The notes under the pieces: model-generated
Databases searched by the model: none
Told to the model about the DNA's origin: nothing
Seen by the model: the letters and a program-made list of their open reading frames with translations, nothing else
Shown here: positions 42,834 through 51,861 of the stretch, piece after piece
How the letters are laid out: every line of letters starts with the position of its first letter
Position numbering within the stretch: the first letter of the stretch is position 1
Assembly: GCF_017565645.3 (NCBI RefSeq)
Contig: NZ_CP086136.1
Span: 6,741,501-6,805,500 of the forward strand
DNA: 64,000 nucleotides
Direction of reading: 5' to 3'
Source of the DNA: Bradyrhizobium barranii subsp. barranii
GTDB taxonomy: Bacteria; Pseudomonadota; Alphaproteobacteria; Rhizobiales; Xanthobacteraceae
Position numbers and translations under genes: made by a program

Positions 42834-43619
42834 ATGATGTCTATCACGATTCAAAACGGGCCAGGTACAGCACCCACTCGCCCCTTCGCGCTGGCGATGA
42901 AGTCCGCGGCCCTCGTCTACGGGACCAGTGCCTATTTGATCTTTCTGGGCACGTTCCTCTATGCCATCGGCTTCGTCACGCAATATATCGTGCCCAAGAC
43001 CATCGACACCGGCGCGCCGACCTCGCTAACCAACGCGCTCGCCATCAATCTGCTGCTGCTATCGACCTTCGCGGTTCAGCATAGCGGCATGGCGCGGCAG
43101 GGGTTCAAGCGGCTGTTCGCGCGCTTCGCTTCGCCGGTCATCGAGCGCTCCAGCTACGTGCTGCTGGCAAGCCTGACGCTCTTGCTGCTGTTCTGGCAAT
43201 GGCAACCGATTCCGACGGTCATCTGGAACATCGAGTCTCCCGCCTTGGCCGGGCCCGTGATTGCGGGCGAGTTCCTGGGCTGGCTGATTGTGCTCTACAG
43301 CACATTCCTCATCAGCCATTTCGAACTGTTCGGCTTGACACAGGTTATCAGCCATTTCGCCGGCCGGCTCACCGCGCCCGTCAAGTTCAAGACGCCGGGC
43401 CTGTATCGCCTCATCCGCCACCCGATCTATCTGGGGTTCATCATCGCCTTCTGGTCAACACCGGTGATGACGCTCGGACACCTGATGTTCGCATCAGTGA
43501 CAACGGCCTATATCTTCGTCGGCATCTGGCTCGAGGAGCGCGATCTGGTGGCGCTCTTCGGCGACGAGTACCGAAAGTATCGGGAACGCGTCGCGATGCT
43601 GTTGCCGGGCCTTTTCTGA
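42834..43619 (+). CDS. mddA: Methanethiol S-methyltransferase (MddA-type)
   Basis: A 261-aa integral membrane methyltransferase of the MddA/NnrU-ICMT superfamily, which methylates methanethiol to dimethyl sulphide using SAM. Characteristic segments are YLIFLGTFLYAIGFV, STFAVQHSGMARQGFKRL, ASLTLLLLFWQW, and the SAM-binding end YRLIRHPIYLGFIIAF with GIWLEERDLVALFGDEYRKY. Six transmembrane helices are visible. The start has CAGGAG a few bases upstream (tandem ATGs at 42834 and 42837). It is followed by a SnoaL-like gene after 21 bases. Confidence 0.85.
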   Translation: MMSITIQNGPGTAPTRPFALAMKSAALVYGTSAYLIFLGTFLYAIGFVTQYIVPKTIDTGAPTSLTNALAINLLLLSTFAVQHSGMARQGFKRLFARFASPVIERSSYVLLASLTLLLLFWQWQPIPTVIWNIESPALAGPVIAGEFLGWLIVLYSTFLISHFELFGLTQVISHFAGRLTAPVKFKTPGLYRLIRHPIYLGFIIAFWSTPVMTLGHLMFASVTTAYIFVGIWLEERDLVALFGDEYRKYRERVAMLLPGLF

Positions 43620-43640
43620 ACAGATTGGAAAGGCACCATC

Positions 43641-44042
43641 GTGACCGGACAGGATTTGATCGATCGTGCAAAAGCCTTCGTCGCGGCAGTCGCCGCGGCG
43701 AAGCCCCGCCAGACCGTCGAGGCCTTTTATGCCGATGATATCGTGCAGGAGGAATTTCCAAACCTTCTCCTGCCGCAGGGCGCAGTGCGCGATTTCATCA
43801 ACTTGCGAGCGTCTTACGACAGATCCCGTTACATCCTTGCCTCGCAATCGTTCGAAATCGTCAACGCCCTTGCGTCAGGCAATTGCGTGGTGATGGAGAC
43901 GATCTGGACTGCAACACTGGCGGTCGGCGTCGGCAAGCTTGCTCCCGGCGACACTATGCGCGCCCGTTTTGCGCAGTTCTTCGAATTCCGTGACGGGCTG
44001 ATCTTCAGGATTCGCAACTACGATTGTTTCGAGCGAATCTAG
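43641..44042 (+). CDS. SnoaL/NTF2-like protein
   Basis: A 133-aa protein with the NTF2-like cone fold pattern: N-terminal helices (LIDRAKAFVAAVAAAKP), YADDIVQEEFPN and a C-terminal sheet ending GLIFRIRNYDCFERI. Members bind or isomerise small hydrophobic ligands. It begins with GTG 21 bases after mddA and probably shares its transcript. Its partner substrate is unknown. Confidence 0.75.
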   Translation: MTGQDLIDRAKAFVAAVAAAKPRQTVEAFYADDIVQEEFPNLLLPQGAVRDFINLRASYDRSRYILASQSFEIVNALASGNCVVMETIWTATLAVGVGKLAPGDTMRARFAQFFEFRDGLIFRIRNYDCFERI

Positions 44043-44043
44043 T

Positions 44044-44105
44044 CCGTAGGGTGAGTTACGCCTGTCGACTGAGCTTCGCACGGCCGAAAGGCTAATCCAC
44101 CCTGC
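44044..44105. repeat. Degenerate GTAGGGTGxGTTA repeat
   Basis: GTAGGGTGAGTTACGCC... and TAATCCACCCTGC are imperfect inverted arms, a decayed relative of the element at 20125-20251, lying between the convergent SnoaL and LysR genes. Confidence 0.4.
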
Positions 44106-44111
44106 AGGCCG

Positions 44112-44960
44112 TCATGCCAACCGTTCGATCACGAGATCGAGCAGCGCGCGCAGGCGCGCCAGACGCCTGAGATCGCGGTGATAGCCGACAAACGTGTCGC
44201 GGCCGGGCGGCGTTGCGCCGATGTCGAGCGCGACGAGACGGCGATCGCGGTCGCCGAGGGGGCGTGGCAGCACGGCGAACCCGCCGCCGCCGGCACACAG
44301 CTCCGCCTGCGCCTGGCGGTTGTTGCTGCGCGAGGCGATCTCCGCATTCGGCAGCGTGCGCTTCAACCAGATCGCATCCGGCATGTCGGCGAATTCGGCA
44401 TTCATGGTGACGACGCGCGCGCCGCTGCCGTCGCCGGCGCGCGGCGGCTTGCTGCCCTTCCTGCCATACAGCGCGTAGGGAATGTGGAGCAGTTTTCTCG
44501 AGATCACCTCGGGCTCGCTGAACGGCATGATGCGGAAGACGAGATCGGCCTCGCGCCGCGGCAGGCTATAGAGGCGCGCATCGGTCAGGAGCTCGACGGT
44601 CACCTTGGGATGGCGCTTGCCGAAGGCGGCGATCACCGGCGACAGCATCACCGTACCGAACCAGTCCGACGACGACAGCCGCAGCATGCCGTCGAGCTGC
44701 GTCTCCACACCCGAGGCGTGGCGCTGAAGCGCGAGCGCCTCCTCCTCGATCCGCTCGGCGTGGCGCAGCACGGCGGCGCCCTCGTCGGTCAGCACAAAAC
44801 CATCGGCGGTGCGCTGGAACAGCGTTTGTCCCAGCGCGGTTTCGAGCGCGCGAAGCCGCCGCCCCATCGTCGGCTGGGTCTGGCCGATCTTGCGCGCGGC
44901 AGCCCCGAGCGTGCCTTCGCGCGCAATCGCCAGGAAGATGCGCAGATCGCTCCAGTCCAT
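44112..44960 (-). CDS. LysR-family transcriptional regulator
   Basis: A 282-aa LysR-type regulator: the N-terminal winged helix-turn-helix (LRIFLAIAREGTLGAAARKIGQTQPTMGRRLRALE, residues 5-40) is followed by a periplasmic-binding-like effector domain. It is divergent from the quinone oxidoreductase gene with a 103-bp gap, the classic arrangement for direct control of that gene. The start at 44960 has GAGGTCATTTCG in front; the ORF to 44999 lacks a ribosome binding site. Confidence 0.9.
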   Translation of the reverse strand: MDWSDLRIFLAIAREGTLGAAARKIGQTQPTMGRRLRALETALGQTLFQRTADGFVLTDEGAAVLRHAERIEEEALALQRHASGVETQLDGMLRLSSSDWFGTVMLSPVIAAFGKRHPKVTVELLTDARLYSLPRREADLVFRIMPFSEPEVISRKLLHIPYALYGRKGSKPPRAGDGSGARVVTMNAEFADMPDAIWLKRTLPNAEIASRSNNRQAQAELCAGGGGFAVLPRPLGDRDRRLVALDIGATPPGRDTFVGYHRDLRRLARLRALLDLVIERLA

Positions 44961-45063
44961 CGAAATGACCTCATACAGAAATGCACGATCATCGTACATT
45001 CTTGTTCCTTCTCATGCAAAATTTCATGAGCATATTGGAAGCCGACAACGGAGCAAGACGATC

Positions 45064-46056
45064 ATGACGAGACAATCGACGATGCGGGCTGCGATCCTGG
45101 AGACCCACAACGCGCCACTGCGCGTCTCAACCGTCTCCACGCCCGAGGTCGGCCCGCGCGAGGTGCTGGTGCGGGTGCATGCGAGCGGGGTCAATCCGCT
45201 CGACACAAAGATCCATGCCGGTGCGGCGGAGCATGCGCGTCATCCGCTGCCCGCCATTCTCGGAATCGATCTCGCCGGCGTGGTCGAGCAGACCGGGCGC
45301 GACGTGACGCGGTTCAAGCCGGGCGACGAGGTCTATGGCATGACTGGCGGCGTCGGCGGCGTGCCGGGATCGCTCGCCGAGTTCGCCGCGGTCGATGCCG
45401 ACCTGCTGGCGCCCAAGCCCGCCAATCTCAGCATGCGCGAAGCGGCCGCCCTGCCGCTGATCTTCATCACGGCCTGGGAAGGCCTGATCGATCGCGCGGC
45501 GCTGAACGCCGGCCAGAAGGTATTGATTCATGGCGGTGCCGGCGGCGTCGGCCATGTCGCGATCCAGATCGCGCGCGCCATCGGAGCAGACGTGTTCGCG
45601 ACCGGCTCGGCAGCGCAGCGCGCCACCATCGAAGGCTTTGGCGCTGTGTTCATCGAACGCGACACTGCGATCGAAGCTTACGTTGCAGAGCATACCGGCG
45701 GCCGCGGCTTCGACATCGTCTACGACACCGTCGGCGGCAAGGTGCTCGATGCCTCCTTCGAAGCCGTGCGCCGTTTTGGCCATGTGGTGAGCGCGCTGGG
45801 CTGGGGCACGCACGCGCTTGCGCCGCTGTCGTTCCGCGCCGCCAGCTATTCCGGTGTGTTCACGCTGCTGCCGCTGCTATCAGGCGAAGGCCGCGCGCAT
45901 CACGGTGAGATCATGGCGGAGGCGACGCGCCTGGTTGAAGCCGGCAAGCTCGCGCCGCTGGTCGATGCAAGGCGCTTCACGCTGGAGAGTGTTGGCGATG
46001 CCTACGCTCTGATCCGGGATCACGCCGCCAAGGGCAAGCTGGTCGTCGACATCTGA
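45064..46056 (+). CDS. Zinc-independent quinone oxidoreductase-like MDR protein
   Basis: A 330-aa medium-chain dehydrogenase/reductase. The N-terminal GroES-like domain contains ASGVNPLDTKIHAGA, and the Rossmann domain has GGAGGVGHVAIQIARAIGADVFATG. Zinc ligands of classical alcohol dehydrogenases are absent, so it fits the quinone oxidoreductase/NADPH reductase group. The LysR gene at 44112 is divergent and is the likely regulator. GGAGCAAGACGATC precedes the ATG at 45064. Confidence 0.85.
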   Translation: MTRQSTMRAAILETHNAPLRVSTVSTPEVGPREVLVRVHASGVNPLDTKIHAGAAEHARHPLPAILGIDLAGVVEQTGRDVTRFKPGDEVYGMTGGVGGVPGSLAEFAAVDADLLAPKPANLSMREAAALPLIFITAWEGLIDRAALNAGQKVLIHGGAGGVGHVAIQIARAIGADVFATGSAAQRATIEGFGAVFIERDTAIEAYVAEHTGGRGFDIVYDTVGGKVLDASFEAVRRFGHVVSALGWGTHALAPLSFRAASYSGVFTLLPLLSGEGRAHHGEIMAEATRLVEAGKLAPLVDARRFTLESVGDAYALIRDHAAKGKLVVDI

Positions 46057-46100
46057 GGTGGGGCTCGTAGCCCGGATGGAGCTGTCTGCTGCACCCGCTG

Positions 46101-46292
46101 CTAGTCCTCGCTGGCCGCCGCGGAGCGGTTGCGCAGGTAAGCCTGCGACAACAGGAAGAACAGTGCGCGCTCGCCATGATACTTGGCGGACGGCCGGGTG
46201 CGCTCGAAGCCATCGGCAAATATCTTGCCGGACTGGCACACCTGCCATCGCCAGCCAAACCGCTTACGCCTGGTGATGATCACTTCAAACAT
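46101..46292 (-). CDS. Small protein, 63 aa
   Basis: MFEVIITRRKRFGWRWQVCQ... is a small basic protein with FADGFERTRPSAKYHGERALFFLLSQAYL. It has the look of a conserved short cytoplasmic protein of rhizobia, but I cannot name it. A TTG at 46331 would extend it by 13 residues. It is convergent with the MDR gene. Confidence 0.5.
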   Translation of the reverse strand: MFEVIITRRKRFGWRWQVCQSGKIFADGFERTRPSAKYHGERALFFLLSQAYLRNRSAAASED

Positions 46293-46500
46293 GCCGACGG
46301 GCTTGGTCCCCTGCTTCTGCCGGTCTCGCAAGTCATGCGCCTGCTCCGGCCTCCCCCGTTAGACGGATGCCCGACATATAGCGCAGCAGGACGGAAAGAG
46401 AATAAAATTGATTATCGGAAATCCGTATCTTCCACCGGCTATGACGAAGTCGCGACGCTTGCGGAATAAGCCTGTGCTGGCGGTGTTAATCGCTTCCTTC

Positions 46501-46536
46501 AACGCTGCTTGCAACGCTGCTTGCAACGCTGCTTGG
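46501..46536 (+). repeat. 12-bp tandem repeat, three copies
   Basis: AACGCTGCTTGC is repeated exactly twice with a third copy ending TTGG. It lies in the gap between the 63-aa gene and the aldo/keto reductase terminator. It is a minisatellite-type locus, probably polymorphic in copy number. Confidence 0.8.
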
Positions 46537-46577
46537 TAGCGCTGGCAAAGGTATTCAAGTCGGAACACAAGACGCGT

Positions 46578-46607
46578 ATGCCCGGTAAGCGAACGCTCAC
46601 CGGGCAT
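46578..46607 (-). terminator. Hairpin downstream of aldo/keto reductase
   Basis: ATGCCCGGT and ACCGGGCAT form a 9-bp stem around a 12-base loop that itself contains AGCG-AA-CGCT. It is 13 bases after the reductase stop (minus strand). There is no T-rich tract, so termination strength is uncertain. Confidence 0.5.
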
Positions 46608-46619
46608 TCACGCCGCAGC

Positions 46620-47663
<1,044 letters not shown>

Positions 47664-47706
47664 TTAGATGATAAAAGCGGTATGTACTGATGAGATGGAT
47701 TCATGA

Positions 47707-48600
47707 ATGATCCGCACCAACGTCAATGACCTCCTGGCCTTCCTTGCGGTCGCGCGCGAGCGCAGCTTTACCCGCGCGGCAGCCCAGCTCGGTGTGTCGC
47801 AGTCGGCGCTCAGCCACACTGTGCGCGGCCTGGAGGAACGGCTCGGCCTGCGGCTGCTCACCCGCACCACCCGCAGCGTCGCGCCAACGGAAGCCGGCGA
47901 ACGTCTGCTCCGCAATGTCGGGCCGCGCTTTGTGGAGATCGACGCAGAGCTGTCGGCGTTGACCGCGCTCCGCGAGACGCCGGCGGGCACCGTCCGCATC
48001 ACCACCGGCGAGCACGCCGCACAGACGGTGCTGTGGCCGGCGCTCGCAAAGCTGCTGCCGCGCCACCCCGATATCAAGGTCGAGCTCGTCATCGACTATG
48101 GCCTGACCGATATCGTCGCCGAGCGCTACGACGCCGGCGTGCGCCTCGGCGAGCAGGTCGCCAAGGACATGATCGCGGTGCGGATCGGACCGGAGATGCG
48201 CATGGCCGTGGTCGGCGCGCCCGCCTATTTCGCCGCGCGGGGCAAGCCGAAGCTGCCGCAGGATCTCACCGAGCACAATTGCATCAACCTCCGCCTGCCG
48301 ACCTATGGCGGGATCTATGCCTGGGAGTTCGAGAAGCGCGGACGCGCGATGAAGGTGCGGGTCGACGGCCAGCTCGTGTTCAACACCGGCCTGCTCAGGA
48401 TGAATGCCGTGCTGGCGGGACTTGGCCTTGCCTATATCCCCGACGATCTCGTGAAGCGCGAGATCGCCGACGGCCGGCTGATCCGCGTGCTCGCCGACTG
48501 GTGCGCACCGTTTGCGGGCTATCACCTCTATTATCCGAGCCGTCGGCAGCCGACGCCGGCGTTCGCCGTGCTGGTGGAGGCGCTGCACTATCGGAAGTGA
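47707..48600 (+). CDS. LysR-family transcriptional regulator
   Basis: A 297-aa LysR-type regulator. The N-terminal HTH is DLLAFLAVARERSFTRAAAQLGVSQSALSHTVRGLEERL; the effector domain follows from about residue 90. It is divergent from the aldo/keto reductase gene and is the obvious candidate to regulate it. This mirrors the LysR/MDR pair at 44-46 kb. The ORF ends just before the repeat block at 48621. Confidence 0.9.
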   Translation: MIRTNVNDLLAFLAVARERSFTRAAAQLGVSQSALSHTVRGLEERLGLRLLTRTTRSVAPTEAGERLLRNVGPRFVEIDAELSALTALRETPAGTVRITTGEHAAQTVLWPALAKLLPRHPDIKVELVIDYGLTDIVAERYDAGVRLGEQVAKDMIAVRIGPEMRMAVVGAPAYFAARGKPKLPQDLTEHNCINLRLPTYGGIYAWEFEKRGRAMKVRVDGQLVFNTGLLRMNAVLAGLGLAYIPDDLVKREIADGRLIRVLADWCAPFAGYHLYYPSRRQPTPAFAVLVEALHYRK

Positions 48601-48620
48601 GGGGGCGCGGCCCTCCTCCT

Positions 48621-48700
48621 CGTCATTGCGAGCGCAGCGAAGCAATCCAGAATCTTTCCGCGGAGGTACTCTGGATTGCTTCGCTGCGCTCGCAATGACG
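48621..48700. repeat. Extragenic palindrome (CGTCATTGCGAGCGCAGCG family), copy 2
   Basis: Arms at 48621-48651 and 48670-48700 are exact 31-base complements with an 18-base loop, identical in arm sequence to the copy at 39958-40037. It sits immediately 3' of the LysR gene. Confidence 0.88.
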
Positions 48701-48730
48701 ATGTGGAAACAGCTGCGCGTCGAAACTGCG

Positions 48731-48873
48731 CTCTCGTGCCCCGGACGCAGCGCAGCGCTTCTTCAGCGGTGCGCTGCTGAGCCGGGCCCATCTATCGAGA
48801 TATGTGCTTGTGGCTTCCTGGGTCCCGGCTCTGCGGAGCGGCATTGCATGCCGCACCGCGCCCGGGACACGAG
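48731..48873. repeat. Dispersed repeat with CTCGTGCCCCGG...CCCGGGACACGAG ends
   Basis: The 143-bp unit starts CTCGTGCCCCGGACGCAGCGCAGCG and ends GCGCCCGGGACACGAG, so its ends are inverted. It follows the palindrome at 48621. A related copy in reverse orientation occurs at 56293-56373 (CGTTGCGCTGCGTCCGAGGCACGAG) and a fragment at 40075-40130. A short trace (CGTCCGGGACACGAGAG) is at 21582-21599. Confidence 0.7.
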
Positions 48874-48874
48874 A

Positions 48875-49948
48875 CTAGCGCGCGACGACTTCCACTTCGC
48901 CGTCGACGCCGTTGACGACGTTGAAGCCGCGCTCGTAGACCTTGCCCTCGTTCTTGGCGATGGCGCGGTATTCGCCTTCGGAGAGCACGACGCGCGGGAA
49001 GGCGCCGATCGATTCCTTGATTACGTCGCCGCCGGGGGTCAGCACCGACCAGGCGGTGTTGGCGAGCGCCTCGCCGCCCCTGTCGCTGACGAGCTTCAGC
49101 GTGATCACGGCGGCGCGGTGGGTGATCGTGACGTCGGTGAGCTTGCCGGCCTGGACGCGGATATCCGAGCGCACCACCGAATTGGCGTCGCCATAATTGG
49201 AGACGATGTAGTAGGTGCCCTCCGGGATCAGCACGACGTCGCCGGCGGCGACGTTCGGCACGAGCGAGGCGCGCTCGCCGGACTCGAACTGGCTGCCCTT
49301 GTAGATCGCGAACGAAATCTGGTTCTGCGGAATGCGGCTGGTGCCGACGCGCCCCTCGATGCGCAGGCCGCCGGCCGGCAGCACGAAGGATTCGCGGTCG
49401 GTCTCGGCCTTCAGGCTGACGGTGCGCACCGCACTGACGAGGCCGAAGGCGACGTGCACGACGTAATTGCCCGGCGGCAGCACGATGTTCGGCGTGGCGT
49501 TCCGATCCTCGCGGATCAGCTTGAAGGTGCCGTTCTCGTCAGGACGGTCGGCAAACACGCGCCAGACCAGGCCGCTGGTGATCGCGGGTGTGTCCTTGCC
49601 GTATTTCGCGGTCAGCGACAGAACGCCCTGGCCGGGCACGGCCGCGTTGAGCGGCGGGGCCGCCGGCACGGTGCTGACCGCAGGCGGCGGCATGCTGGGC
49701 GTATTCGGCTGAAGCAGGGTCGGCGGCAGGCTCGGCGGCGCAGCGCCCGGGCCTGAGGGGGGCGCAAGGCTGACGGCGCCGCCGGGGTCGGGCACCGAGG
49801 CGGGCGGCACCGGGGGCGGACGATCGGAGAAAAGCTGCGCCTGGGCAGCATTTTGGCCAAGGATATAGAGGCAGGCAGCAACGATCAGCGCCGGCAGCAG
49901 CGATGTGCTGCGCCGCCATCCGATGATGCCGTCACCCCCGAGAGTCAT
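48875..49948 (-). CDS. Exported Pro-rich protein of unknown function
   Basis: A 357-aa protein. The N-terminal signal/anchor (SLLPALIVAACLYILGQNAAQAQ) is followed by a long Pro/Ala/Gly-rich linker (residues about 40-105) and then a regular series of beta-rich repeats (VLPPGNYVVHVAFG, LVLIPEGTYYIV-like, VVLSEGEYRAIAKNEGKVYERGF), each with a G-E/N-Y-x-V turn. Such repeats suggest a carboxypeptidase-regulatory or bacterial Ig-like fold. No catalytic site is visible. It is likely a periplasmic or surface protein. Confidence 0.68.
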   Translation of the reverse strand: MTLGGDGIIGWRRSTSLLPALIVAACLYILGQNAAQAQLFSDRPPPVPPASVPDPGGAVSLAPPSGPGAAPPSLPPTLLQPNTPSMPPPAVSTVPAAPPLNAAVPGQGVLSLTAKYGKDTPAITSGLVWRVFADRPDENGTFKLIREDRNATPNIVLPPGNYVVHVAFGLVSAVRTVSLKAETDRESFVLPAGGLRIEGRVGTSRIPQNQISFAIYKGSQFESGERASLVPNVAAGDVVLIPEGTYYIVSNYGDANSVVRSDIRVQAGKLTDVTITHRAAVITLKLVSDRGGEALANTAWSVLTPGGDVIKESIGAFPRVVLSEGEYRAIAKNEGKVYERGFNVVNGVDGEVEVVAR

Positions 49949-50192
49949 GCCACCTGCTTTTCACCGAAAACGCGGCAAATTCAAGCCTCCGAATCCCCGG
50001 GGAATACGGCCGGATACAATTCTTTGGAACCCGGTTGACGCCTGCGTGATTAAACGGGAGGCAGCCGGTCCTCGCCACACTCCTGCCCCCTGCTTCCCGA
50101 ACGGTATAAACCATGCTTTGCCCTCGTTCTGGCGGAGCGGAAGTACGGCGCCTACTCTGCTGTGAGGGCTGGCCCGGGGTAGGAGGGTTTCG
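49949..50192. other. Intergenic region, no gene seen
   Basis: 244 bp between divergent genes (secreted Pro-rich protein and patatin). No convincing operator or RNA was seen. The end of the region holds TAGGAGGGTTTCG, the ribosome binding site of the patatin gene. Confidence 0.5.
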
Positions 50193-51236
50193 GTGCTTGA
50201 TATCTTGAAGGGTCGGGGCGCGAACGGCTCCAATGGAGAGAAGGTCGGTCTTGGCAGCGTGCGACGGCCGGTCATCGGCCTGGCGCTCGGCGGTGGCGCG
50301 GCGCGCGGCTTTGCCCATATCGGCATCCTGAGAACCCTGGCCGCCAATGGCATTGTGCCTGACGTTGTGGTCGGCACCTCGATCGGCGCCGTGGTCGGCG
50401 GCCTCTATGCGGCCGGCCGGCTGGATACGCTGCAGGAGTGGGGACGCAGCCTGCAGGGGATGCGCAACATCCTCGGCTATCTCGACATCCGACTGAGCGG
50501 CTCCGGCCTGATCGGCGGTGAGAAGCTGGCAACCCGGCTCGAGGACGCGGTCGGCCAGACCCTGATCGAGGATCTTCCGATCAAGTTCGCCGCCGTCGCA
50601 ACCGAGGTCCGTACCGGCCACGAGATCTGGCTGACGCGCGGCCGCGTGGTCGACGCCATGCGCGCCTCCTACGCCCTGCCCGGCATCTTCTCGCCCGTCC
50701 TGATCGGTGACCGCTGGCTGGTCGACGGTGCGCTGGTGAATCCGGTGCCGGTCTCGGCCGCCCGCGCGCTCGGCGCCGAAATCGTCATCGCCGCAAATCT
50801 TTCCAGCGACATCTTCACCCATTCCACGACGATCTATTCGCACGGCGCGGTGCCCGAGACGGTCCCGCCCGCGGCCGAGGCGACCACGGCGAAGCGGCGC
50901 TTTCCGCGATTGTTCTCGCCCGAGAAAACCATGAAGCGCGAGTTCTTCGGCGGCGCCGGACGGCCGGGCATCTCCTCGGTGATGGTCGACGCCTTCAACA
51001 TCATGCAGGACCGCATTACCCGCGCGCGCCTCGCCGGCGATCCGCCCGATCTCCTGATCACGCCGCGGGTCGGTCATTTCGGCTGGTTCGACTTCCACCG
51101 CGGCGAGGATCTGATCGCGCACGGCACCCGCGCCGCCGAGCGCGCACTGGAGTCGATCCAGGAGGCGATCGAGGTGCTCGCGCCGGCGCCCGCGGGCAAC
51201 GCGCCCAAGACCGCCGAGCCCAAGGCAGACGAGTAA
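50193..51236 (+). CDS. Patatin-like phospholipase (RssA-type)
   Basis: A 347-aa protein. The patatin motifs are complete: oxyanion hole LALGGGAARGFAHIG, nucleophile GTSIGAVVGG and Asp dyad VDGALVNPVPV. It is probably a cytoplasmic or membrane-associated serine lipase. It starts with GTG after TAGGAGGGTTTCG. The C-terminal tail is Ala/Pro-rich. It is convergent with a CBS-domain gene six bases away. Confidence 0.9.
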   Translation: MLDILKGRGANGSNGEKVGLGSVRRPVIGLALGGGAARGFAHIGILRTLAANGIVPDVVVGTSIGAVVGGLYAAGRLDTLQEWGRSLQGMRNILGYLDIRLSGSGLIGGEKLATRLEDAVGQTLIEDLPIKFAAVATEVRTGHEIWLTRGRVVDAMRASYALPGIFSPVLIGDRWLVDGALVNPVPVSAARALGAEIVIAANLSSDIFTHSTTIYSHGAVPETVPPAAEATTAKRRFPRLFSPEKTMKREFFGGAGRPGISSVMVDAFNIMQDRITRARLAGDPPDLLITPRVGHFGWFDFHRGEDLIAHGTRAAERALESIQEAIEVLAPAPAGNAPKTAEPKADE

Positions 51237-51242
51237 GGCCGC

Positions 51243-51671
51243 TCAGGCCGTCTTGATGTAGTCGCGCAGGGCTTCCTGCTCGGTCTCGTATTCCTGGACG
51301 CGGCGCTTGACGATGTCGCCGATCGAGATCAGGCCCACCACCTTGCCACCGTCGACGACCGGCAGATGGCGGAACTTGCCGGTGGTCATCGTCTCCATGA
51401 GTTCGGCGACCGTGTCGGTCTCCTTGCAGGTCACCACCTTGCGGGTCATGACCTGAGAGACCGGCTCCTCCAGCGCGACGGCGCCGCGCTCGCCGATCAC
51501 GCGCACGATGTCGCGCTCGGACAGGATGCCTTCGAGCCGGCTCTGGTTCATCACCAGCACCGCGCCGATCTTCTTCTCGCCGAGCAATTTGACCGCGGCA
51601 GCCAGCTTGGCGTCGGGCTCGACGCTCATGATCTGGTCGCCCTTGGTGTTGAGAATGGAACGTACCGTCAT
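51243..51671 (-). CDS. CBS-domain pair protein
   Basis: A 142-aa protein made of two tandem CBS domains (about residues 5-65 and 75-130; GILSERDIVRVIGERG and GLISIGDIVKRRVQEYE). CBS pairs bind adenosyl nucleotides and regulate partner proteins. It is very common in rhizobia as a stand-alone stress protein. GGGAGGCCGACA before the ATG at 51671 supports the start; the ORF to 51761 is rejected. Confidence 0.9.
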   Translation of the reverse strand: MTVRSILNTKGDQIMSVEPDAKLAAAVKLLGEKKIGAVLVMNQSRLEGILSERDIVRVIGERGAVALEEPVSQVMTRKVVTCKETDTVAELMETMTTGKFRHLPVVDGGKVVGLISIGDIVKRRVQEYETEQEALRDYIKTA

Positions 51672-51861
51672 TGTCGGCCTCCCTGAATCGGATCCGTCCG
51701 CATTTCGCGGACCGGACTTGTTCGTCGAGTCTTCAACTAACAGTTTAGGCGCCGGTTGCACGCTGAGGCGCTTTGCGAAGCATCGCCGCTAGCGGCTTGT
51801 CGCTTCGGAACATTCTTCTCGGGAATGATGGATGAATTCGGGCGGCGCCGCAAGCGCCGCT

